In this document: positions 15,301 through 22,604 of the stretch, piece by piece | Position numbering within the stretch: position 1 is the stretch's first letter | How the letters are laid out: each line of letters begins with the position of its first letter | From: Thiohalocapsa marina | GTDB taxonomy: Bacteria > Pseudomonadota > Gammaproteobacteria > Chromatiales > Chromatiaceae | Assembly (NCBI RefSeq): GCF_008632335.1 | Contig: NZ_VWXX01000019.1 | Location: 1 to 62,220 of the forward strand | Reading direction: 5' to 3' | DNA length: 62,220 nt | The notes under the pieces: model-generated | Told to the model about the DNA's origin: nothing | Seen by the model: only the letters and a program-made list of their open reading frames with translations | Databases searched by the model: none | Position numbers and translations under genes: made by a program

Positions 15301-15615
15301 ATCGATGATTTCGGCACTGGTTTTTCCAGCCTGTCGTACCTGCGGCAGTTCCCGGTGCATCGGCTGAAGATCGATCGGTCGTTCGTGCGCGACATCCTGA
15401 AGGATCCCGGCGACCGGGCCCTGGTGCAGACCATCATCCAGATGGCCCGGAATCTCAATCTGCGCAGCATCGCCGAGGGGGTGGAAGACCCGCTGGTGCT
15501 CGAGCAGTTGCGCGCACTGGGCTGCAACGAGGCCCAGGGCTACCTCTTCTCACGGCCCGCGCCACCGGAGGCCTTCACACGCTGGCTTGCGGGCCTGGGT
15601 GGCGGCAAGCCCTGA
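12346..15615 (+). CDS. Membrane c-di-GMP protein: MASE1-CHASE-PAS-GGDEF-EAL
   Basis: A 1,089-residue sensor. Residues ~1-200 are a MASE1-like multi-helix membrane domain. An extracytoplasmic CHASE-like domain follows (~215-470; SFNDLVADAERLDYEARI, LAVRYIVPL) and then another membrane helix (~490-510). A PAS domain with PAC (~525-645; AIVVTDTLGMVLCTNPAF) leads to GGDEF (~655-815) and EAL (~835-1080). The GGDEF signature is SGDEF (residues 734-738), a permitted variant, and an RxxD inhibitory site (RAED) sits five residues before it. EAL residues look complete (EALLRW, AVNFS, EITES, IDDFGTG, LKIDRSFV, AEGVED), so phosphodiesterase activity is likely and cyclase activity possible. The ATG follows CCGGAG. 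The ligand is unknown. Confidence 0.93.
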   Translation: MPLLKLQFAIALAYALLAAAGMVLAIPPGYASPLFPAAGLALAVALQFGRTALPGIWLGSAGANLWHSWHVGILSPTTTVLAVVIGIGAMLQAWFGAWLVRRWQGARWQALEQEQDSALLLLLGGVLACVLSASVGTAALLAADLVHPAGLAFQWWNWYLGDTLGVLIFAPLSLCLINRHDPVWRERLRRMVVPVLLALGLAVAAFHGAARWEGQQQQDQLSADAEQIAKGISARLITHREVLASLQHFIGATPDFDYEQFRLFTQITLQDNPDIFALSFNDLVADAERLDYEARISALSPLGAFQITERDANGQLIRAQTRPEYLAVRYIVPLAGNRPAVGYDIHSDPVRRVAIERARATDAMAVTAPILLVQEQQQRVGLLELLPVAAASDDGQPAAKPHRGFAVAVVKVDQMIDIATRGRVPDNLRFELVDLQAPPERGLLYRSDAPVPGPSPVTSTPVDWSTDLRMGDRDWQLRVAVTEAYRQQHRPWLAWAIGLVGLLFAALLQVLLLGMTGHAAIIQRKNTQLLLAEKVFDNSGEAIVVTDTLGMVLCTNPAFSRITGYAPEEIAGRNLRLLQSGRHSRDFYRDLWRQLKRSGQWQGEIWNRRKSGELYPEWLTIATVRDEQGAPIHYVGTFSDISAAKQAQEQIQFLAYHDALTGLANRMLCMDRIDHALAHSRRHGGRIALLAMDLDRFKLINDSYGHEVGDRLLKAVAKRLQHMVRAEDTLSRLSGDEFLIVLFDTGDDHAVSTKCEAILANLSRPFDLGGRQLSISFSIGVAVYPGDGDDTATLLRNADTALYQAKKSGRNTRRLFDQQMNQEVVRYVETRDALKLALAHGELELHYQPQIALGARRKDDRLIGAEALLRWNHPERGLVMPDDFIGVAEESGLIVPIGAWVLRQACRQAVAWQAAGLPVDIIAVNFSAVQFRQGKIDAVVFDALEESGLAPECLDLEITESILLEDLQRVLAALQRFEARGIQLSIDDFGTGFSSLSYLRQFPVHRLKIDRSFVRDILKDPGDRALVQTIIQMARNLNLRSIAEGVEDPLVLEQLRALGCNEAQGYLFSRPAPPEAFTRWLAGLGGGKP

Positions 15616-15658
15616 TCCGGCGGCAAAATGCGACAAGGGCTGCATGCTGCCGCAACGC

Positions 15659-15877
15659 TCAAGCCGCTTCGGTTGCATGCAGACGCCTGCGTTTACGGGC
15701 GCGCAGCCAATTCGCGCCGAGCAGCAGGAAAAGGCCGCCTTCCATCAGTACCGCGCGCACCCGCGGCAGGTCCTCATGACCTTGGCCGGTCCGCCGCGCC
15801 GCTAGTGCGTAGGCAAGATCGATGAAGAAACGGCCTGCGCCGGTGGCTTCCAGGATCACACCGAACATGTTGAACAC
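15659..15877 (-). pseudogene. Relic of a TRAP transporter fused-permease gene
   Basis: The 72-codon frame begins MFNMFGVILEATGAGRFFID, which I recognise as an internal membrane segment of 4TM/12TM TRAP dicarboxylate-transporter permeases. It then jumps to a stretch that looks like such a protein's C-terminus (LMEGGLFLLLGANWLRARKR). A permease of this type is over 600 residues, so nearly all of it is missing. The two remaining pieces appear joined by a large internal deletion. There is no obvious ribosome-binding site. It is probably not functional; a 72-residue membrane peptide cannot be ruled out. Confidence 0.6.
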
Positions 15878-15919
15878 GATAAAAACGGGTTATCGTCTTT
15901 TCTTATCCGCGCATAGATC

Positions 15920-17014
15920 ATGACAATGCACCAAGATAAATCAAAATCCGCCTCGCTTCTTCTTCGGCTCATGCTTGGTGCTTGCCTGCTGTTCGCCTGT
16001 CAAACACTCTTTGCGATCGACGCTGGGATGCCGAATCCACCTGCGTCACCAACCATCGTCAAGCTAGGCGTCTTTCTTGCGGACATTATCGACCTTAACG
16101 AACTGGATGAGACCTTTGAGGTCGAGATCATTCTTATTGCAGAGTGGCATGACCCCAGGCTGGCCTTTGATGCCGAGGCCGAGGGGATGAACCGAAAACT
16201 GTTTCAAGGTGAATTCCAGTTCAATGAAGTCTTCTCCGGCTGGTGGCCTCAATTCCTGATCGTCAATGAGGTCGGGCGTGGGGACACCAATGCCATTCAC
16301 ATCACCATCCACCCCGATGGAACCGTCCAATACAAGGAACAGCGTAATGTAACGCTCGAAACCCCCATGGATCTGGAGGACTTTCCATTCGATGTGCAAT
16401 CGCTGGAGGCTTACATCATACCCTTTGGTGAATTCAGTGACTCTGTCCAGCTTGTCGTTGACGAGCGCGTTTTAGGGGCTACTGAAGAGTATGCAAAGAC
16501 TCGCCAGAAAGTAAACATTGCACAATGGACGTTAACTAACCTGGACCTTGTCGCCGACAAGTTAGACCATCGTTATTATGGCGATAAAAAGGAGTTCTCA
16601 GAGATCAAGATGACGATCACCATGCAGCGCAAGTCTGCAAACATGATATGGAAGGTCATCATTCCTCTATTGGTCCTGGTATTGCTTATGTGGGCCATCT
16701 TCTGGATTGATGTTGACAACCTTGCCGACCGCCTCAATACAGCCTTTATCGGCATACTGACAATCGTTGCCTACCAATTCCTTATTGATGGAACCATGCC
16801 CCGCATCGACTACTTCACCTTTATGGATGCGGTTCTTCTCTACTCATTCATCTTCATGTGTCTCACCATCATCGAGAGCCTTGTCGTCTACTCGCTACAC
16901 AAGGCAAACCATGTCGAAAGAGCCTTGCAGGTTGATTTCTACGTTCAATGGTTTTTCCCCATTGCCTATTTGGCCGGATTCTTGGTGTGTTACTTCTACT
17001 ACTACCTCACCTAG
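15920..17014 (+). CDS. Prokaryotic pentameric ligand-gated ion channel (Cys-loop superfamily)
   Basis: A 364-residue inner-membrane channel subunit. A signal peptide (~1-33) is followed by a ~200-residue beta-rich extracellular domain with the family landmarks EWHDPRLAF, WWPQFLIVNEVG, the loop LEDFPFDVQSLEAYIIPFGE and WTLTNLDL. Four membrane helices (~240-364) follow; the second lies within VDNLADRLNTAFIGILTIVA. As in GLIC and ELIC, the two loop cysteines of animal receptors are absent. Relatives open on protons or small amines; the ligand here is unknown. The first 40 bases upstream are AT-rich, and the whole gene has visibly lower G+C and different codon use from its neighbours, suggesting transfer. 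It has no partner gene in its own operon. Confidence 0.93.
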   Translation: MTMHQDKSKSASLLLRLMLGACLLFACQTLFAIDAGMPNPPASPTIVKLGVFLADIIDLNELDETFEVEIILIAEWHDPRLAFDAEAEGMNRKLFQGEFQFNEVFSGWWPQFLIVNEVGRGDTNAIHITIHPDGTVQYKEQRNVTLETPMDLEDFPFDVQSLEAYIIPFGEFSDSVQLVVDERVLGATEEYAKTRQKVNIAQWTLTNLDLVADKLDHRYYGDKKEFSEIKMTITMQRKSANMIWKVIIPLLVLVLLMWAIFWIDVDNLADRLNTAFIGILTIVAYQFLIDGTMPRIDYFTFMDAVLLYSFIFMCLTIIESLVVYSLHKANHVERALQVDFYVQWFFPIAYLAGFLVCYFYYYLT

Positions 17015-17107
17015 CCCGGAACTGATCTATTGGGCGTCCTGACCCGCGCGGGAAATGCAGAATACTGAGATTTTTTCAAACGTAAAGCCATTTGACAGAC
17101 TGCCTCT

Positions 17108-17206
17108 ATGGAATGCAAGCGCACCATAGATAACCGTCGTCTAACGACGAAAGAAAAAGAAGCGCTACGTTTGCGCGTTCGTGCAAAGAAAGTTTACTTT
17201 CGATAG
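17108..17206 (+). CDS. Possible very small basic protein (32 residues)
   Basis: An ATG-TAG frame in the AT-richer stretch after the channel gene, coding for a Lys/Arg-rich peptide (MECKRTIDNRRLTTKEKEAL then RLRVRAKKVYFR). There is no good ribosome-binding site. It contains a short inverted repeat (CGTCG-TCTAA-CGACG), and AAAGT…ACTTT lies at its 3' end. It could equally be a gene tail or a structured 3' region of the channel transcript. I do not recognise it. Confidence 0.2.
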   Translation: MECKRTIDNRRLTTKEKEALRLRVRAKKVYFR

Positions 17207-17293
17207 CCTTAGTAACGTCAGAGTAGGGCCCAGGGTTTAGGTCGCCGCCGACCAATCACATCACCCCAGGAAGCACGACTGAACCACGCACCG

Positions 17294-18478
17294 TCAGGAT
17301 GGCGGCCGAGCCATTCCGCGCTGGATCATGCCCTTACCGAACTTGTCGCGAATCGCATCCAGCGTCTCGTGCAGCCGGTCGGCGTCTGAGCCTTCAGGGA
17401 TCACGCCGCTGTCCGCAAACAGGTCCCCCTGCTCGGGCTCGCTGTGCCAGCCCGAGAGCCCGACGCCGATCAGCCGCACCGCCCGTCGCCCAAGCCAGTG
17501 CTCGGCCTGCAACAGCGCCCAGGCGGTGCGAAACAGCATCCGGTCATCGGCGGTGGCCGCGCGCAGCGTGCCCGAGCGGGTATGCGTCTCGAACGGATGC
17601 AGCCGCACCTTCAGCGTCACCACCGAGCCGGCGCGTCCCTCCTGGCGGGCGACATAGCCGACCTCCTGCGCGGCCCAGCGCAGCGTCTCGCGCAGCACCT
17701 CGGGATCGGTGACATCCGTACCAAAGGTCGTCTCCTTGGAGATCGACTGCCGTTCGCGTGCGGGATAGACCCGATCGTCGGCGATCCCCCGCGCCTGCTG
17801 ATGCACCGCCGTACCCGCACGCGCCCCCAGTTGCCGGCGCAGGGTCTCCAGCGGCAGGCGGCGTATATCGCCGACGCTGTGCAGCCCCAGGCGCTCCAGC
17901 CTTGGCGCCGTCTTCACCCCGACCCCGCGCAGCACCGCGAGCGGCATGGGATCGAGAAAGGCCTGCACCTGCCCGGCGGGTACCACCGTCAGCCCATCGG
18001 GCTTATGGCTGTCGGAGGCCAGCTTCGCGATGAGCCGGTTCGGCCCCAGACCTACCGAGGCGGTCAGACCGACGGCCTCCCGGATCACCGCCTTGGCGCG
18101 ACGGCCGATCGCCTCGGGCGGTCCGATCAGCCGCTGCAGGCCCGTGCAGTCGAGATAGGCCTCGTCGATGGAGACCGGCTCCACCACGGGCGAGAGCGTC
18201 TGCAGCACGGTCATGATCTCCCGCGACACCCGCGCATAGCGCGCCATGTCCGGGCGCACATAGACCGTCTCGGGCGGCAGCCGGCGCGCGGCGACGGCGA
18301 TGGGCATGGCCGAGTGCACGCCATAGCGGCGTGCCTCATAGGAGCAGGTGGCCACCACCCCGCGCCCGCCCGGCGCGGCGCCGACCACCACCGGCCGACC
18401 GCGCCATTCGGGTCGGTCGCGCTGCTCGACCGCCGCATAGAAGGCGTCGAGATCGACATGCATGATCAGGCGAGGCAT
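17294..18478 (-). CDS. dinB: DNA polymerase IV (Y-family translesion polymerase)
   Basis: A 394-residue polymerase starting MPRLIMHVDLDAFYAAVEQ, which carries the first catalytic acidic residues. The second pair is in SIDEAYLD. Palm and finger motifs (YEARRYGVHSAMP, ARYARVSREIM, VGLGPNRLIAKLASD), helix-hairpin-helix (LRGVGVKTAPRLERLGL) and the little-finger domain (ISKETTFGTDV) follow. Near the C-terminus EQGDLF resembles a beta-clamp binding motif, followed by a further ~30 residues. It copies past lesions at the cost of errors and is usually SOS-controlled. I could not identify a convincing LexA box upstream, where the uvrA-like remnant begins. Longer N-terminal extensions were rejected because they lack homology. 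Confidence 0.95.
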   Translation of the reverse strand: MPRLIMHVDLDAFYAAVEQRDRPEWRGRPVVVGAAPGGRGVVATCSYEARRYGVHSAMPIAVAARRLPPETVYVRPDMARYARVSREIMTVLQTLSPVVEPVSIDEAYLDCTGLQRLIGPPEAIGRRAKAVIREAVGLTASVGLGPNRLIAKLASDSHKPDGLTVVPAGQVQAFLDPMPLAVLRGVGVKTAPRLERLGLHSVGDIRRLPLETLRRQLGARAGTAVHQQARGIADDRVYPARERQSISKETTFGTDVTDPEVLRETLRWAAQEVGYVARQEGRAGSVVTLKVRLHPFETHTRSGTLRAATADDRMLFRTAWALLQAEHWLGRRAVRLIGVGLSGWHSEPEQGDLFADSGVIPEGSDADRLHETLDAIRDKFGKGMIQRGMARPPS

Positions 18479-18530
18479 CGGGGGTGGGATCGGGATGGTG
18501 AACGCGAATCGAGGGTTGCGAAAGCCGCCA

Positions 18531-18675
18531 GTGTAGCCGGGTCCAACAACCTCAAGCACCTCGACCCGTGCCTGCCGCTCGGCGCGCTGATCGTCGTAAC
18601 GGGCGTCTCCGGCTCTGGCAGGTCCTCGCTCGCCTTACCGGGTAGGTATAACCTCGACGATCTGTTTGTTGAACC
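18531..18675 (+). pseudogene. UvrA-like ATPase fragment (Walker A region)
   Basis: Translated on the plus strand this reads SNNLKHLDPCLPLGALIVVT then GVSGSGRSSLALPG. That closely matches the part of UvrA just before and through a Walker A loop (…VVTGVSGSGKSSL…), with Arg in place of the invariant Lys. After SSLA the match to UvrA is lost. No start, stop or remainder of a 900-residue UvrA is present, so it is a remnant. Bases 18586-18673 recur at 37240-37327. Confidence 0.65.
18586..18673 (+). repeat. 88-bp direct repeat, copy A (uvrA-derived)
   Basis: Identical to 37240-37327 except for three single-base differences, in the same orientation and 18,654 bases apart. Upstream of the shared block the two copies differ entirely. 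Only this copy has the preceding UvrA-like residues, so it looks closer to the source. Confidence 0.9.
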
Positions 18676-18760
18676 TAAATGGAGCAGTTGAGCCCCTCAT
18701 CCGGCGAATCTCGCCGGCTGAGGTCGTGCACCCAACGTGATTGTGTCGCCGTCGCCGGAC

Positions 18761-19395
18761 TCAGGTCGGCGCCGGCAGCGGGGCTGGGGGCTGAAGCTGG
18801 CACCCATGGAGGAAGGCGGCGAGGTTGCGCCAGGCACGCTCGACCCAGTCGGCCTTGGCATGCTGATGGGTGATGACCAGGCGGCGCTGGCGCCCGTGCT
18901 CGATGGCGCGTGCCGGAGACTTGAGCAGCAGCCGGCGGGAGGTGATCGACTCGCTGTACTTGTCGGGCTCGGCCCGATCACCCAATGGACGCACGAAGAT
19001 GCCGCGGCCAGCGGCGGCGGCCGACTCCATGCCCAGCAGCGGCGCGTTGCACTGTCCCCGCGCAGGGCACTGATGTGCGCGTAGCGCCAGTGGCCGCAGA
19101 GGATCGACAGCACCGCCGTGCCCGACACCTCGCGCTTGCTCGGCGCGTTGGGGCTCGTCCAGCGCACCGGGCACGCTTCCACCCACGGGTCGAACAGGCC
19201 GCTGACCTTCGGGTACTCAGTGAAGAACGGCCGCTGACCCAGCGGCGTGACCGCCCCCGCGGGGTCCCATTCGACATGCGATCGGCCACAGAAAGTGTCC
19301 AATGCGACCGGCCCCTCGGCCGGAACCAGGGCGCTGCAGTCGGATCCGGGCCGCCGCCGGGGCTCACCCGTTGGGTGAAGGGACATGTCCTTCAT
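18761..19395 (-). pseudogene. Transposase (DDE, IS1380/IS4-like) with internal deletion and frameshift
   Basis: The 5' part begins at ATG 19395 behind a strong AGGAGG and reads HVEWDPAGAVTPLGQRPFFT then LFDPWVEACPVRWTSPNAPS and AVLSILCGHWRYAHISALRG. This is the N-terminus of a well-known transposase group. At about 19065 the frame shifts, continuing NAPLLGMES. It then jumps directly to the family's C-terminus (RPLGDRAEPDKYSESITSRR, LVITHQHAKADWVERAW, FLHGCQLQPP). The middle of the protein, including the catalytic acidic residues, is missing. The element is therefore dead but keeps both ends of the gene. Family assignment is from memory and tentative. Confidence 0.75.
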
Positions 19396-19492
19396 ACACA
19401 CCTCCTTGTGCAAAGATTTCAGCAAGCTAGACTTCACTCGGCAAGCTCTAACTGCTCTATTTAGGGTTATGTCCATGGGTGTCTGGTCAGGA

Positions 19493-19515
19493 GAATGCCG
19501 ATGTCTTCGGCATTC
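19493..19515 (-). terminator. Perfect 9-bp hairpin downstream of the Spy-like gene
   Basis: GAATGCCGA (19493-19501) and TCGGCATTC (19507-19515) are exact complements around a 5-base loop. It lies 15 bases after the stop of the Spy-like gene (minus strand), where a terminator is expected, although no T-run follows. Confidence 0.6.
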
Positions 19516-19529
19516 CCCTTGCCATGGTA

Positions 19530-20051
19530 TCAGTTACAGCCCATGGATCCGCCGCGGCCCATCGGCCCGTGAGCAGCCTTGCGCGGCCGGGCCCGTTCGA
19601 GCCGGGCCAGCTGATCCTCTGAGAGCACGGCAGCCATGCGCTCGCGCAGCTCGCTGCGGGTCAGGGTGGGATTGCCCTGTTTCTCGGCGAACAGGGCGTG
19701 AAGCTGCTGCGCCTGATCCGGGGTGAGGTCGAGCCGCTGGGTCATGCGGCTGATGCGGCGCTCGACGCGCTGCTGCATCCGCGCATCCCGCTGCTGGCGC
19801 TGCGCATCGGTCAGCAGCGCGTCAACCTGTTCGCGCAGGGCCTGTCGCTCGGCGGCGCGGCGTTGCGCGTGTTGCTCGAACAGCGCGCGCAGCTCGGTCT
19901 GCTGCGCCTCGGTGAGGTTCAGCTGCTGGGTCATGGCCTGCAGACGCTGCTCGGGGTCTCGGTCCGGCGGAGCGGCCAGCGCCAGCCCGGTCGTGAGTGC
20001 CGTGGCGAGCAGGGCGGTGCTGGTAAGTGCGATCGCTGAGCGTTTCATCAT
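19530..20051 (-). CDS. Spy/CpxP-like periplasmic chaperone
   Basis: A 173-residue protein with a signal peptide (…LLATALTTGLALAAP) and two LTxxQ-type motifs, LNLTEAQQTELRALF and LDLTPDQAQQLHALF, spaced as in Spy/CpxP proteins. The rest is highly charged helix. Spy-like proteins form cradle-shaped dimers that protect periplasmic proteins, and some relatives bind metals. It starts MMKRS behind CAGGAGACC. It lies 190 bases downstream of a BaeSR-like pair on the same strand. In E. coli spy is a BaeSR and Cpx target, so regulation by this pair is a reasonable inference. Confidence 0.88.
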   Translation of the reverse strand: MMKRSAIALTSTALLATALTTGLALAAPPDRDPEQRLQAMTQQLNLTEAQQTELRALFEQHAQRRAAERQALREQVDALLTDAQRQQRDARMQQRVERRISRMTQRLDLTPDQAQQLHALFAEKQGNPTLTRSELRERMAAVLSEDQLARLERARPRKAAHGPMGRGGSMGCN

Positions 20052-20180
20052 GGTCTCCTGAATGCCTGTGTTGGTCTTTCCGGAACCGGTGTGCCCGGTC
20101 CACGTAAGAAAGCCTACGCGGTGACCGTGCAACGCCCGTGCAGCGACTGTGCAAAAACCATGGATGTTGCAGCGACCCTG

Positions 20181-20207
20181 CCCCGGCTGCCCCGGCTGCC
20201 CCGGCTG
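20181..20207. repeat. Three tandem copies of a 9-bp unit
   Basis: CCCCGGCTG occurs three times head to tail between the Spy-like gene and the response-regulator gene. It could be slippage-prone or a set of regulator sites; sequence alone does not decide. Confidence 0.7.
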
Positions 20208-20241
20208 CCTTAGCGGCGCTCGTCGCCGTAGGGCGCCGACG

Positions 20242-20925
20242 TCAGGCCGCGTGGTCCTCGTAGCGGTAGCCGACGCCATAGACGGACTGGATCAGCTCGC
20301 CCTGCGGATGCAGCTCGGCCAGCCGACGGCGCAGCTTCTTGATGTGGCTGTCGATGGTGCGATCCGACACGATGCGGCTGTCGGGATAGATGCGCGCCAT
20401 GAGTTGCGCGCGCGAGAAGATGCGTCCCGGCGCCGAGGCGAGGGTCTGCAGCAGGGCGAACTCCACGGCGCTGAGCGTAATCTCGCGCTCGCCGGCACGC
20501 ACGCGCAGCTGCTCCGGATGAAGCTGTAGCGCTGCTGTCTGCGGAGGTGTCGGCGGCTCGGGCCGCTGCCGCCGCAGCACGGCCTTGACCCGCGCCACCA
20601 CCTCGCGCGGGCTGTAGGGCTTGCAGATGTAATCATCGGCACCGAGCTCCAGGCCGAGCAGGCGGTCGATCTCCTCCACCCGGGCCGTGGTCATGATGAT
20701 GGGCAGCGCCGAAAACCCGCGCAGCTCCCGGCATAGGCTGAGCCCGTCGCGCCCCGGCAGCATCAGGTCGAGCAGCAGCAGGTCTGGTTGCTCCGCGCGG
20801 ACCCAGTCGATGACACCGGCGCCATCGGCCAGATGCGCGGTGCGATAGCCCGCCGCGCGCAGATACTCGCCGAGCAGTTCGGCCAGGCGCGTCTCGTCCT
20901 CGACGATGAGGATCAGATCAGTCAT
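20242..20925 (-). CDS. OmpR/PhoB-family response regulator (BaeR-like)
   Basis: A 227-residue protein. The N-terminal receiver (~1-120) has the acidic pocket (IVEDE), the phospho-acceptor Asp in LLLLDLMLPGRDG, the Thr in TTARVEE and the Lys in CKPYSPRE. The C-terminal winged helix (~135-222) has the recognition region SDRTIDSHIKKLRRRL and ends VYGVGYRYE. It overlaps the sensor kinase gene, which ends at 20918, by 8 bases. It probably controls envelope-stress genes, including the adjacent Spy-like gene. Confidence 0.93.
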   Translation of the reverse strand: MTDLILIVEDETRLAELLGEYLRAAGYRTAHLADGAGVIDWVRAEQPDLLLLDLMLPGRDGLSLCRELRGFSALPIIMTTARVEEIDRLLGLELGADDYICKPYSPREVVARVKAVLRRQRPEPPTPPQTAALQLHPEQLRVRAGEREITLSAVEFALLQTLASAPGRIFSRAQLMARIYPDSRIVSDRTIDSHIKKLRRRLAELHPQGELIQSVYGVGYRYEDHAA

Positions 20926-22465
20926 CGGCCGTTCCTCGTTGCACATCCCGATTCGGCCCGGCTGCGGTCGAGGCCGAGGCCGATTCCAATGCTGGCAGTC
21001 TGATTCGAATGCCGAGCCCGCCCAGCGACGCGTGCTCGGCGCTGATCTCGCCGCCATGCGCCTCGACGATATTGCGCGCGATGGCCAGTCCCAGTCCGGC
21101 ACCGCCGGTGCGGCGGTTACGCGAGGCCTCCACCCGATACAGTCGCTCGAACAGCTGCGGCAGCGCATCCTCGGGCAGCCCGGGCGGCCCATCGTCGAGC
21201 CGGATGAGGAGCTGATCGCGCGCGCGCGTGAGCCGCAGCGCAACCGGCTGACCCGAATCGGTGTAGGCGAGGCTGTTGTTCAGCAGATTCCCGATCAGCT
21301 GCGCCAGCCGGTCGGGGTCGGCATACAGCGTCCAGGGGCCGGGACCCTCGGTGGCATAGCTCAGGCGGAGCCCGGCACGCGCGAAACGCGCCCGATGGCC
21401 GTCGATGAGGTCCGCAAGCAGGCCGTCCAGGTCCACCGGCACGGGATGATAGGCCGGCGTGCCGGGCTCGGTGCGGGTCAGCTCGTTCAGATCGTCCACC
21501 AGGCGACCCAGGCGGAGCACGTCCTCGAGCAGGCCGGCCAGGGTCTGCGCATCGGGCCGCCGCAGTCCGTCCTGCAGCGCCTCGATGTTCGCCTGCAGCA
21601 GGCCCAGCGGCGTGCGCAACTCATGGGCGATGTCGGCCACCCAGCGCTGGCGGGCCGCCTGGTTGCGCTGCAGGGTCTCGGCGAGGGCATTGAGGTCCTG
21701 CGCCAGCCGACCGAGCTCATCGCGCGCCGCACTCGGCGCCCGTGCCTGGTAGTCGCCCGTGGCCAGCCGCCGCGCCGTGCGCTGCAAGGCCGTCACCGGG
21801 CGCGTCAACAGGGCGGCCGCGGGCAGGGCGAGCAGGGCGGCGAGCACAAGCATGCCGAGCGCGATGACCCAGATCTGCGCGCCCTGGCGCTCGCGAAACC
21901 GCCGCTGGGCGGCATCGCTGATACCTGGGCCGGGCAGCACGGCGAGGCTGCCGATGCGTTGGCCATCGAGCGTCAGTGGATAGCGGCGCGCCTGATCGAG
22001 CAGCTCGGCTCGCCCATAGATGGGAGCGTCATCGACGTCGAGCAGCATGATCCGCAGCGGCAACAGACGCTGCGGATGCATTATCCCTGGTCTGCGATTG
22101 CCCCCTGGTGCATCGGCCCCTGGTGCGTCGGCCCCGGGTGTGCCCAGCATGCGCGGGTCGGGTGGCCAGGGGCCGGGCTCCGCGAAGGCCTGGCGCAGTC
22201 GGGGCGGCAGGCGAGCGTCCTCGAACAATATCCCGAGCCAGAGCCGCCGATCCTGCTGGAGCTGGCTCCAGTCACCGTCGCGGGCGTACAGCGCCGCCAG
22301 CCGATCACCGATGCGCCCGATGTGCTCCTGCGCGCGGGCCTCCGCCAGTTCCTCGAGACCGCGCAGAAACGACCAATGCACGAACGCCTGCGTGCCGACC
22401 ACCGCCAGCACGGCGGCGAGCAGCAGCGTGAGAAAGAGTTTGGCGCGAATCGACAGCCGGATCAC
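20918..22465 (-). CDS. Sensor histidine kinase (BaeS-like)
   Basis: A 515-residue inner-membrane kinase starting at GTG behind GAGG. It has a membrane helix (~8-28), a periplasmic sensor of about 150 residues and a second helix (~185-210). A HAMP linker follows (LTRPVTALQRTARRLATGDY). The DHp helix holds the phosphorylated His in AHELRTPLGLLQANIEAL. The ATPase domain has the N box (LIGNLLNNSLAYTD), a G1-like motif (LDDGPPGLPED; the first residue of the usual DxGxG is shifted), the F box (LFERLYRVEASRNRRTGGAG) and GLGLAIARNIVEAHGG. The sensor contains an unusual Gly/Ala/Pro/Asp repeat (GADAPGADAPGG). It is the first gene of a kinase-regulator operon. Confidence 0.93.
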   Translation of the reverse strand: MIRLSIRAKLFLTLLLAAVLAVVGTQAFVHWSFLRGLEELAEARAQEHIGRIGDRLAALYARDGDWSQLQQDRRLWLGILFEDARLPPRLRQAFAEPGPWPPDPRMLGTPGADAPGADAPGGNRRPGIMHPQRLLPLRIMLLDVDDAPIYGRAELLDQARRYPLTLDGQRIGSLAVLPGPGISDAAQRRFRERQGAQIWVIALGMLVLAALLALPAAALLTRPVTALQRTARRLATGDYQARAPSAARDELGRLAQDLNALAETLQRNQAARQRWVADIAHELRTPLGLLQANIEALQDGLRRPDAQTLAGLLEDVLRLGRLVDDLNELTRTEPGTPAYHPVPVDLDGLLADLIDGHRARFARAGLRLSYATEGPGPWTLYADPDRLAQLIGNLLNNSLAYTDSGQPVALRLTRARDQLLIRLDDGPPGLPEDALPQLFERLYRVEASRNRRTGGAGLGLAIARNIVEAHGGEISAEHASLGGLGIRIRLPALESASASTAAGPNRDVQRGTADD

Positions 22466-22604
22466 CCCTGTCCCTCATCAAGTGGACGGGTTCGGTGCCG
22501 CGGTGGCGAAGTCACCCTTTCAAGCCTCGCTGAGATGGACGCGCGCACGGGCCATTGAGTCGCATGGCCCGTGGCTGCGCCGGGTTTCGCCCGGAGGTGT
22601 TCTG

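Noticed and set aside
18531-18675. An intact ATPase gene
   Set aside because: Only ~45 codons match UvrA, the Walker Lys is replaced by Arg, and there is no start or downstream domain.
20906-22558. A 550-codon plus-strand frame
   Set aside because: It is antisense to the sensor kinase gene and shows no motifs.
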